Origin: Eutreptiella sp. 'Long Island Sound 2002'
Lineage: Eukaryota > Euglenozoa > Euglenophyceae > Eutreptiales > Eutreptiaceae
DNA length: 64,000 nt
Direction of reading: 5' to 3'
Assembly (NCBI GenBank): GCA_964036045.1
Contig: OZ038383.1
Span: 62,687,725 to 62,751,724, forward strand
Shown: positions 11,931-20,936 of the stretch, one piece after another
Position numbering within the stretch: the stretch's first letter is position 1
Layout: each line of letters starts with the position of its first letter
The notes under the pieces: model-generated
The model's database searches: none
Seen by the model: only the letters and a program-made list of their open reading frames with translations
What the model was told of the DNA's origin: nothing
Translations under genes and position numbers: made by a program

Positions 11931-12598
11931 TGTAACAGGGCCAGTGCCCTAGCCCCTTGGGTTCTCCTGGTCTTGGTGTTTGGCGACCATTTCCGTTGAT
12001 CTCCGCTGCTGTTTCGGAAAAAACCTTGCTGATTTTATCCAAAAATCCTGCAAGCAACACCTGAACCCCGTCAGTGGCATGCACGCTCAACACGTTTCAT
12101 GTCGTCTTTTGCATCCTTCTGTCGGAGGTTCATCCATACCCATTGTACGAATAATTCATAGACCCTTGCCGGGCCTCACCACTGGCGCATACCTGCAGAC
12201 ACGTAACATACAAAGAACAGGGCATGCACCTGGCCCTTTTCGTGACGATCTACTCTACAACATTCGAGAATCGTCTTTATAAATACGGGCATTCGCAATA
12301 ATTATAACTACAGCGTTCAAAAGGGTTTTTTATACTGTAAATCCGTGATTTTCCTAAACTCTGTAGTCAATGCTGACGGTCACATCGCTGATCTGGCGAC
12401 CGCGTCTCGCGCTTTGTAGCGCGCTCTGTCTCCTAGCGCTCCAGCGCTCCAGCGCGCTCTGTCGCCAACAATAATAAAATACAAAATATGCAAAAGCATA
12501 TATAAAAAGTAGACAGAAAAAATAGAAATATTAAACACGGCGCTGACCATTACGAGGTCTGTGCCGAAGACGGTCGTGGGGCAGCCGGACCGGCTTCA
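11931..12598 (-). repeat. LTR of element F (3' copy)
   Basis: On the minus strand it begins TGAAGCCGGTCC and ends CCCTGTTACA. It is nearly identical to 13655-14322. A stretch of gcgctccagcgctcc repeats lies at about 12420-12465. Confidence 0.9.
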
Positions 12599-12904
12599 CC
12601 CCCCTTCTGAGAAGTGAACCGACGGTTTTGGAACCGGCCGTTCACGCACATCCACTCAATCTTTCCGCACCGTACCTTCGAGTGCAACTGCCACTTTCGG
12701 CTCTCGCGGCATGCAACTCTAGCACGGATGGTCACGGTCAGGCCTCCATACGTCGCTTCTACGTCGCTTCGGCAGCCGGCACGCGTGGACGCCCCTTCCT
12801 CACGTCGGAGTACTCGCTCCCCAGGTTTGACGAAATCCCTGTGGCGTGAGACGTTGTGCTTGGTCTGTGTGGCTTCCGAAGACTTCGCTGGCGACGGCTG
12901 TCTT

Positions 12905-13390
12905 CTACCAACGCTTCCTCAACGGACACTTCGTTGGCTGCGACATCGGCAGGCACATGTGGTACAGATCCGGACCACATATTTTGCAGTGACCCGCTGC
13001 ATCCCGAGTATGCCGCTGGTCCTCTGGAATCTCAGGCATTTGAACAATGGGTGCCCACAGCGGCACCGTCATGGATAGTCGCTGCATGGCGTATGCTGCA
13101 TCGTCAACGGACTCTGAGCTCGCTGATCCTGCTTCACTCGCCGCGCGAAACTCCATGGACTCCCTTGGACTGGTTTCGAAGAGCTCCTGCAGCGTTGCTT
13201 CATCCAAATCCGTCCACCAGGGATCTCCTTCGGCTGCGCTGTCATCGGACTGGTGTTCATACTCCACATGGCTTCGATTGCCGTCGCTCCGCGCCTCCTC
13301 AGTGGTTGCAGAGCTGCGTGACTCCCACTCGGTACGCGTTGCATCTGAGCTGGGCAGTGGAGAATGAAAGTCACCGTCGTCGTCTGACAT
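12905..13390 (-). CDS. Hypothetical acidic protein in element F (161 aa)
   Basis: This is the only sizeable frame in F with ordinary protein composition. I start it at ATG 13390 (MSDDDGDFHS); the longer frame to 13612 only adds tetranucleotide-repeat translation (TDGR units). It is acidic and serine-rich, with DPWWTDLDEATLQELFETSP in the middle and a C-terminal cysteine pattern CKICGPDLYHMC. A Gag-like or accessory role is possible given its position between the LTRs, but there is no recognised domain. The stretch from 12904 to 12599 has no clear frame. Confidence 0.4.
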   Translation of the reverse strand: MSDDDGDFHSPLPSSDATRTEWESRSSATTEEARSDGNRSHVEYEHQSDDSAAEGDPWWTDLDEATLQELFETSPRESMEFRAASEAGSASSESVDDAAYAMQRLSMTVPLWAPIVQMPEIPEDQRHTRDAAGHCKICGPDLYHMCLPMSQPTKCPLRKRW

Positions 13391-13437
13391 GCGGTGTGGC
13401 CTGGGCAAGGCGGGTGCAGGACCTGCCATTCCCTGAC

Positions 13438-13602
13438 GAGGTCGGTCGGTCGGTCGGGCGGTCTCTTGGTCGATCGTTCGGTCGGTCGGTCCGTCGGCGC
13501 ATCGGTCCATTGGTCCGTGGGCGTCGGTCCATTGGTCCGTCTGTCTCTCCGTCCGTCCGTCCTTACCGTCCGTCCGTCCGTCCGTCCGTCCGTCCGTCCG
13601 CC
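13438..13602. repeat. Tetranucleotide microsatellite (ggtc / gtcc)n
   Basis: Imperfect runs of ggtc change to gtcc units over about 165 bases, with a purer (gtcc)n at the right end. In one minus frame it reads as TDGR repeats. It sits just inside the 5' LTR of F, where a primer-binding site would be expected. Confidence 0.9.
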
Positions 13603-13654
13603 CGTACTCCATCTGCCAGTCGGGCCGTCCTGTAGAACCATTTATGAATTATTC

Positions 13655-14322
13655 TGTAACAGGGCCATTGCCCTAGCCCCTTGGGTTCTCCTGGTCTTGG
13701 TGTTTGGCGACCATTTCCGTTGATCTCCGCTGCTGTTTCGGAAAAAACCTTGCTGATTTTATCCAAAAATCCTGCAAGCAACACCTGAACCCCGTCAGTG
13801 GCATGCACGCTCAACACGTTTCATGTCGTCTTTTGCATCCTTCTGTCGGAGGTTCATCCATACCCATTGTACGAATAATTCATAGACCCTTGCCGGGCCT
13901 CACCACTGGCGCATACCTGCAGACACGTAACATACAAAGAACAGGGCATGCACCTGGCCCTTTTCGTGACGATCTACTCTACAACATTCGAGAATCGTCT
14001 TTATAAATACGGGCATTCGCAACAATTATAACTACAGCGTTCAAAAGGGTTTTTTATACTGTAAATCCGTGATTTTCCTAAACTCTGTAGTCAATGCTGA
14101 CGGTCACATCGCTGATCTGGCCACCGCGTCTCGCGCTTTGTAGCGCGCTCTGTCTCCTAGCGCTCCAGCGCTCCAGCGCGCTCTGTCGCACACAATAATA
14201 AAATACAAAATATGCAAAGGCATATATAAAAAGTAGACAGAAAAAATAGAAATATTAAACACGGCGCTGACCATTACGAGGTCTGTGCCGAAGACGGTCG
14301 TGGGGCAGCCGGACCGGCTTCA
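13655..14322 (-). repeat. LTR of element F (5' copy)
   Basis: This is the partner of 11931-12598, also 668 bases. Just inside it on the minus strand no B-type primer-binding site is seen; TGGTTCTACAGG lies 13 bases in and is a weak alternative. Confidence 0.9.
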
Positions 14323-14326
14323 CATA

Positions 14327-16046
14327 TGCCGGGTGTAGCAAGAGATAATGGTCAAAAGGGTAGAAATTGATTTATAACTCTTAGACCATGAAACCGAAAA
14401 TTTAATGCAACTTTCGAGTGTACCGCATGAGTGTTGGTGTTGCATAGAAACTTTTCTTGGGTTGCCACGTATTTTTAACGTGAAGTTATGCCCATGGAGG
14501 GGCATGGCATACCATGGTGGGAGCCACTTTTAAGGGTATGTGTTATATGGATTGTATGTGCTTTGCTATGCTCAGGCCCATGTTATATATCTTCCTTTGT
14601 GGGAGGATATGTGGAGTCATACGTGGCAAGGGCCTCGCCCATGTCCCAATGTTGAGCTCCATAGCGCTAGACTAAGTCTACCGCGCATATAGTGCATGTG
14701 GGAGGGCTTACGGAGGGACCCACAAGCGCCACTATCAATTTTCCCACTTTCATGGTGCGTGTCGTGAGGAGGTTCGAAGGTGTCCCTATGCGTCCATGTG
14801 GGGATCCAAGTGGGGGGATTGTTCGCAAATGGTCCCAAGCAATTGTGTTTTGAACCATATGTTGATACCATGGGTGAGCGAAGTTATATACTCTTGTGAT
14901 TATCCTGAATTTAGCAACATTTGCATGTTTTTGACCTCATTTTATGCTCATTTTTGTATTTTGTGTGCTCAACTGGTCGGCTAACAGTAAAGTGCCTAGA
15001 GATCCGTGAACTATGGTATGTTGCTTACATGTTGGTATATGCTTTCGTGTTGCACCTCACCATATGCCAGATCACGTGGTCACTTTGGCGTGGCACACGA
15101 AGCCTCACAAAATTAGGTCTCACATTCGTGAGTTGACTTGTGAAGCATGGCATGTGTATATCCGGAGGGGTTTGGGAGCGTATATGTGGATATTCCTGGG
15201 CATCGACTTTTGATCTATATCACCCTTGTATTTTACTTTCCGGTTTGACACATGCATGGAGCATTTGAATACTTGCTGTATACATTTTTGAGTATATAAT
15301 TGGGTTTCGGGCACTATGGTGTGATTTGCCTAATTTTGCTATGTTGTGAGGTCATCTTCATGGGGCAATTCTCCCAGCCCAATCACCTCCAAGTCCAACA
15401 AAAGTTATGTCACGGTAGGGCATGGTCCTGAGTGCCACTCTAGGCCATGACACGCCACCTCCCCTATTGGGCTAGGATATAGGGGCTTGGGAGTGAACAC
15501 ATTTTTGGGGTTTGTGTAGTGACCTTTGACACATGGCATTTAGCCATCTTATTTGACTTGGTTCAGGGCATCATGTTGGCGAGTCAAGCGAAGGTCTTGA
15601 GTCCAGGGAATGAGGGGTCTATGGCTGTGATTGTGTATGTTTCCATCTTTCCCCAATTTTGCTTGATTTGTGTTCATATGCCAAATTCAGGGCTTCTTCT
15701 TTATTGATTTTGGTGCAATTCTATGTACATGCCCAACGCCCGTGTCTCTGTGTGCACCGGGAGACGACCGGCGTGTTGAAAGGAGTTGTTGAGTGTCCAC
15801 GCGGGACCTCAAAAAGCCTTGGAAGCCCTCAGTGTGTATTATTTGGATTGGAGCTATTGTACTTGGGAGTTGGTTATTGCAAAGGATCAGGATTTGTGTG
15901 AAGGAGCCATATTTTACTATTTTTTGTGGGAAATTGTGCAGGATAGGGCAAGATCATGCAGCACCTGGTGAGAAGCAAGACCATAGGAGTGACAGGAAAT
16001 GGTGGAAGGGGTACAGCAGGGGCCGGTCCTGGTAGGGACCTTCTTT
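14327..16046 (+). repeat. 5' LTR of element B, second segment
   Basis: It resumes at tgccgggtgtagc, the sequence that follows directly in the uninterrupted LTRs at 28733 and 54810. It ends GGGACCTTCTTT, one base before the primer-binding site. The last 90 bases already encode the start of Gag (ATG 15956). A minus-strand frame of 84 codons (14617-14871) is also open in the two other LTR copies. Confidence 0.93.
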
Positions 16047-19028
16047 ATGGTAGCAGAGGATTACCTGCCTCCTACCGCCGCACCGGGGACTTGGGCCCTC
16101 ATGAGCCCGGCCGAAGGACGCCCCGGGTGCAGATCGTGGAGTCCGTGGAGTCGACGCCGGACTTGGAAGCCCGAGAAGAGCGAAGATGCTCAGGAGGGAG
16201 AGCCTATGTAGGACATGAGCTAGACATGGAGGACCTGGCCTCCATGTGTGAAAGGCAATGCCGCAAGGCTTGCAATCTCCGCTCCGCTGCGGAGGAGTTG
16301 GAGGAGACTGGCAGTAACGGCAGGGCCCGGCGCTACCGGAAGCGCGGGTCCCCAAAACCCGCGGTGGAAGCCAGGGCGATGGAGACGGATGCCAGCCCGG
16401 TCAGGCTGTGGTCGGCTGCAGATTCCGAGGGGCATTCTGATGGCTATCGGACCGCCTTCCCTTCGGAGTCGGAGGAGATGGCCAGACCGCCCACAAGGGC
16501 GCACGAGGCCCCCGAACCCAGCCTGGAGCATGACGCCGAGGCATTGCAGAGGCCTACCAGAGCCAGAACGGCGCCGGTGGCCCGGCACACGGAGCCAAAG
16601 CGGGATAACATGGGCGACACACCCATGGCGGAGGATTCCGAGGCGCCGGGAACCGTGGGATGCACCGGATCAGGTGGAAAGCACGTTGAGTGCCACTGCG
16701 AGCACGTATCCTTCCTAATCGGCAAGTACCCAAAGATGGGGATGGACGCCATCGTGCAGCACCTGGACCGCCTGGACAACCAGAAGGACGGCCTAGAGGA
16801 GGACATTGCGGGGATCCTGGATGACCAGTCGGAAGCGGAGAGAGACATGGCGGAGCTGCGAGCGGAGCAGGACCGCTACCGGGAGAAGCCGGAGATGGCC
16901 CTGCAGAAGCAGCAGCGAGTGGTGGACAGCCTCCTCCACCTGATGGAGGACATGTCAGGACGCCTGAAAAGGCTAGAGGAGTTACAACCCCTCGCCTCGG
17001 GTCCGGAGCTCCCGGCAAGGCCGGCACCGGCAGAGCTGGTGGAGCGGGTTAAGACCCTCAGGAGCGCCATGGAGGAACCCATGGGCGGCCCTGCAGAGGC
17101 ACCTTACGCGCCTCCGCGTGTTGACCCCGGTGCGCTGCCGTTTGTTCCCATGTTCAGCGAATCGATAATGCTCGCGGAGCATACGGCACCGGTTGGGTCC
17201 ATGCGGGAAGAGCACGCAACCACAGACCTGAGGAGCCTGACGGTACAGATGTCCCATGCCGCCCAGGATCCACCGACCACTACGACTGCCCATGCAGCTT
17301 ATGCCGAAGAGGAGATCCAGACCATGCAGGGGCGAATAATGGGAAGGGCCGACGGACATGGTCCAGGGCATCCAGGCGGAAACCTGTGGGTGAAGGACCC
17401 CACTACGGGGATATGAACAGCCGGTGGAGCAAGTCCTTCCCGCATCCCAGACCCCATGGGTTCAGGCCCAACTGGACCGCACTCCATGCAGGAGAGGGAT
17501 GTACGGGGAGTGTACTCACACCCCCCGGCCACAGGTGGTATCCGTCTCGGTGGAGTAATGGCTGCGGACGTCGGAGACGCCATCAGGATTGACGACCTCA
17601 GGGGAATCAAAATCCCCTACTACGATGGCAACCCCTCCAACCTGGATGACTTCATCCTGGGTTGGGAGGACTTCACTGAGGAGGTCCTCGGCCAGATGAA
17701 GGGAGCGCCAAGGGACAAGTGGGTATGTCGGACATTCCCACACAGGCTGGCGCAGGACCTGAAGGAGGAGCTCAGGGATCAGATCCGCGAGGGATTGATC
17801 CAAACGGAGCAGGCCTGCCTCCAGTGGCTGGGGGACGAGGAGCGAGTGGACGCCCCCTACCAGAAGTTGGACGATTTGTGGTCCATTCCGCTGCCGCTGG
17901 AGCGCGGGGAGTTGCGGGTCCGGGAATGGAATTGGTACAACCGCAAGTACCGAAGAAGCCTCAAGCTGGTGGAGGACTGGAATGAGTCCAGCGAGATCCG
18001 ACACCTGCTCAAGGACGTCCTCCCCGGCCACTGGAAGAAGAGGGTGGAGGACGAGGAGAAGAAGAGAGCAAAGAAGCGCGTGGCCGTACGGATCATGGCA
18101 TCGGAGGACACCCCCGCCGGAATAATGGAGTTTTTCCAGCGAAACCTCGGCGAGCCCAGCAGAATGGTCGGGTTGGAGAACGCCGTCTACGTGGAGGTAT
18201 TCGGCGGCACCATGGGGCAAAGGCTGACGCGCCTCAACAACGCGGAGTGGAGGCGCGGAGAGCCGCTGAGGATGCAGGTCATTTTCGCCCGCATCAGCCT
18301 GGACGAGATCGTGAAGTACATCACGGTGGAGCTGAAGCTCAACGCCAAGAACGAGGCCCACGTGCAGGATCGACAGGGCCATGGACATCGAGGTAATCGG
18401 GGGATCGCCAACACCGAGAGGTCAAGGGGGACACGGTCGGCTCTGCGGGGAAGGGAGTGGAAGCGGCCAAGATCTCTGGACCGCGACCAGCCGAGAGGAT
18501 CATGAAGAAGCCCACTTCTTCGCGTTCGTAGCGCACAATATGAAGGAGCATGGGCAGGACAGGTCCAGGTGGAACCGCCTCGAACCAAGGTTCTCCAAGA
18601 ACCGCAAGGAACAGCGGAGGATCGGGAACCTGCCGCTATCGTTCCGCGAGTACAGATCACAGCACAACGGTTGCTGGGTCTGCTACGGCAAGGGGAACAA
18701 CCATGCACATGACCACCGGCATTGCAAGGTATGTGAGGATGAGAACAAGGCCTACTTTGCCGCCCATCCCAACAAGAAGCCCAAGAAGCAACGAATTGCC
18801 GATTGGAAGGCAAAGGGCGGAGACGGTGGAAAAGGCCAAGGAAAGGGCCAAGGGAAAGGCGTAGGAAAAGGCTATAGTGCAGGACCCGGCCCAGACCGAC
18901 GTGTGAGGTCGATCGAGGAGGTTGCTGAGGACATGTTGAGGACGTTGGAGGAACTCAAAGCCCAGCAACGTAGTGGACAAAGTCCCAGCGGATCGCAGCA
19001 GGAGGGAGCTGCGGCAGGCCACGTCTAG
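15956..19028 (+). pseudogene. gag: gag of element B (about 1,024 codons, broken)
   Basis: This is the capsid and nucleocapsid polyprotein. ATG at 15956 is inside the LTR; the first 30 codons match element A at the protein level (VRS-K/R-T-I/M-GVTG … DLLYGSRG) with mostly synonymous base changes. The order is a polar acidic N-terminal half, coiled coil (about 16770-16985, with EEDIAGILDDQSEAERDM), linker, capsid-like block (about 17580-18370, IRIDDLRGIKIPYYDGNP … IRHLLKDVLPGHW), one zinc knuckle (18665-18740, CWVC…HC) and a basic GKGQGKG tract near 18840. Breaks are TGA at 17414-17416 (TGG in C) and a frameshift between 18390 and 18480. The final TAG (19026-19028) is conserved. Confidence 0.88.
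16048..16061 (+). other. Primer-binding site of element B (initiator tRNA-Met-like)
   Basis: TGGTAGCAGAGGAT follows the LTR end after one base. Fourteen bases complement the 3' end of a metazoan-type initiator tRNA-Met. The site is read in frame by gag (codons L-Y-G-S-R-G). Confidence 0.78.
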
Positions 19029-19050
19029 AGGAGCCCCCACGGGAGTGGGA
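19020..19050 (+). other. gag UAG readthrough candidate, element B
   Basis: GTC TAG AGG AGC CCC CAC GGG continues in frame to protease. A stem CCCAC (19036-19040) / GTGGG (19045-19049) with a GGGA loop starts 8 bases after the stop. The distance is like that of the murine leukaemia virus readthrough element, which is known to use a pseudoknot; a pseudoknot here is not shown. Confidence 0.65.
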
Positions 19051-19642
19051 CCCCGGAGGCCTCTCCTCAAAAAATCAGTGGAATCCTAGAGAAAGCGAAG
19101 GCACATCGGGTGCCGAAGAAGGCTTCAGAAGAGCCAAAACCACTGAGTTTCGTCACTCCCAACCCCTGGAGCGCCCTGCCAAGGGAAGTGTATGTGGGCA
19201 AGGGACGTGGCAAGAAAGAAGGAGCGACCACGGAGAGCCCCGTGGACAGGCAGGACCAGCCCAGCATCTACACCATCCGTGACCATACCCTCGAAGTCCT
19301 GATGCACCCGGATGTGCTAGAGTTGCATGCCGTGAGAGTCGTCCATACACCGCAGGGTGACAAGCGGCAGTTGCACTTGAAGGTGCGTGTACAGTGCGGA
19401 CAAGAGGAGTTGGTGGTGGATGTTTTGGTGGATACGAGTGCCCAGGTGAGCCTGGTCCGGAGAGGGTTGTTCAAGGAGGAATCCCTGCAGCCCAGCCGTA
19501 GACAGGTACGCCTGAAGGTGGCCAATGGAGAGATTATGGCTGGTGGCACCCATGAGGCCACTATCAGTATGGAATTCTGGGAGCATGAGCGCTTGAACCG
19601 CGCGGATCTGGCGAAGAGAAGCACTCTATCCGGGACTTTTAT
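19029..19642 (+). pseudogene. pro: Aspartic protease of element B
   Basis: The motif is VLVDTSAQVSLVRRGLF near 19430: Ser replaces the Gly of the DTG triad seen in A and C (DTGA). That change would probably harm activity. The domain is in frame with gag across the UAG. The frame is lost near 19635 by a small indel (…STLSGTF), and the homologous protein continues in another frame from 19643. Confidence 0.85.
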
Positions 19643-20936
19643 GTGGCCGACATTACAGATTGGGATATGATCATGGGGTATGACTTCATGTTGGGAAACG
19701 CCATTGAAGCCCTTCCCCATCGTGCAACGCTGGTTTTTTTTGCACTGAACGGCGCCTTTTGTGGCTGGCCAGGCCAAATCGTGCAACGCTGGTCCGGAAG
19801 GATTATGAATGCCTTACATGGCTGTCCACGGACTATGCATGCGGATCATCCCAATGGAATGCTAAGGAAGAGGATCGGATCGTCCAAGCGGTGCAAGCTG
19901 TGGGTGCCAAGTCCAGAGGAGTCCGCGGAGCTCAGCTCATCGAGTATGGAATGGTGCCGCAGGTGTATGCCAGGATGATTCAGACACTGGGAGCCGAAGC
20001 GCCCGAGACGGACGTCTTCGCTTCCCGGGATGCCCCACTTTTGAGGAATTGTAGGAGGCATTGGCATCGAGGAGACTCAGCCTGGCACAGGCATTGGGGT
20101 TTGAAGGAGTTTGGGCCCATGTACTGGCATGGCTCCCTGGAAAATACCAGACGTACGGTGCAGAAGATCGTCGCGGATAGGGCGAAGGGGATCCTGGTTA
20201 TACCGGCATAGGATCCACCCCATGTCCGCTGGAAGTTCTCACGTCGGCGCTGGATTCCATCACCCTGAACGAGATTTCAATCAGGCCAGAGGAGGAGTTG
20301 TTCATCGACGCCAAGGGTTTATCAATGCCCTCCTCGGGTCAAGCGTGCGGTACCAAGGCTTTCCTGGTGGATGGGGCACAGGCCCAGCCCACAGGTGATG
20401 AAGCATTCATCCGTAGGGTTGAGGCGGTGCCCATGCGGGTCATGTTTTAACCCAAGGAGGGGACGGATCAGCCAATGGATGGCATTGACGTCCTGTCCCA
20501 CGCCGAGATCGACCACGTCGTCAACTGCATGCGGATGGGGATGCATGACTGTGTGGCAGCCAAGAAGGGGCGGGCCATGGTCACATCTCCCCATTGGTGG
20601 GATGACAAGTTGTTGGTCACCGGCAAGTACGAGAAGGATGAGTTCGTGGCGAGGGTAATGGATCACATCGCGGACCAATATGATGGTCCGGTTGGGTCGG
20701 ACCCGCCGACGTGGGATTTTCCAAAAATGGGGGCGGGTAGCGACAAGAACTCGGCTGATGCCGCAAATTTCCGGAGATTATCGGTGGGAAGCATGCCCCA
20801 CGACAATGAAGACGGCATATCGGACGAGGAGAAGTCCGACTCGGACCCGGAAGAGGCCTATACCGCAGTGCGGTCGGTTGTATACCGAAGGAAGCGGCTG
20901 AAGAGGCCCAGCAGAACCCGAAGGTCGCCGAGCTGA
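19643..20936 (+). pseudogene. Protease-RT linker of element B with DVFAS-type domain
   Basis: Conserved pieces are MADITDWDMIMGYDF, PETDVFASRDAPLLRNCRRH, GPMYWHG and KIVADRAKGILV, followed by the acidic tail SDEEKSDSDPEEAYTAV. Breaks are the 43-bp insertion, a 1-base loss near 20200 (ctggttataccgg versus ctggtcataaccgg in C), TAA at 20448-20450 and a 4-base loss near 20882. The function of the domain between protease and RT is not known to me. Confidence 0.7.
19719..19793 (-). mobile_element. 43-bp poly(A)-tailed insertion with 16-bp target duplication
   Basis: The 16 bases atcgtgcaacgctggt occur at 19719-19734 and again at 19778-19793. Element C has only one copy at this place. Between them are 43 bases that on the minus strand end in a run of A (8 T on the plus strand at 19734-19741). 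This is the signature of target-primed reverse transcription of a short RNA. I do not recognise the source RNA. Confidence 0.75.

Larger units (their letters stand above)
11931..14322 (-). mobile_element. Element F: small non-autonomous LTR retrotransposon (2.39 kb) nested in the LTR of B
   Basis: Two direct repeats of 668 bases (11931-12598 and 13655-14322) flank 1,056 internal bases. About six differences between them are seen by eye, so F is young. Ends are TG…CA. Flanks are caca (11927-11930) and cata (14323-14326); the empty site in other LTR copies reads gtacacatgccggg, which supports a 4-bp duplication with one change. A polypurine tract AGAAGGGGGG abuts the left repeat on the minus strand, setting the orientation. 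The 20 bases AGAAGGGGGGTGAAGCCGGT are identical to the polypurine/LTR junction of element B, so F may borrow B-type machinery. No RT or integrase is encoded. Confidence 0.88.

Noticed and set aside
12420-12470. gcgctccagcgctcc repeats as a structured RNA
   Set aside because: Short simple repeat in both F LTRs with no compensatory evidence.
13069-13641. TDGR-repeat proteins near 13.5 kb
   Set aside because: They are translations of a tetranucleotide microsatellite.
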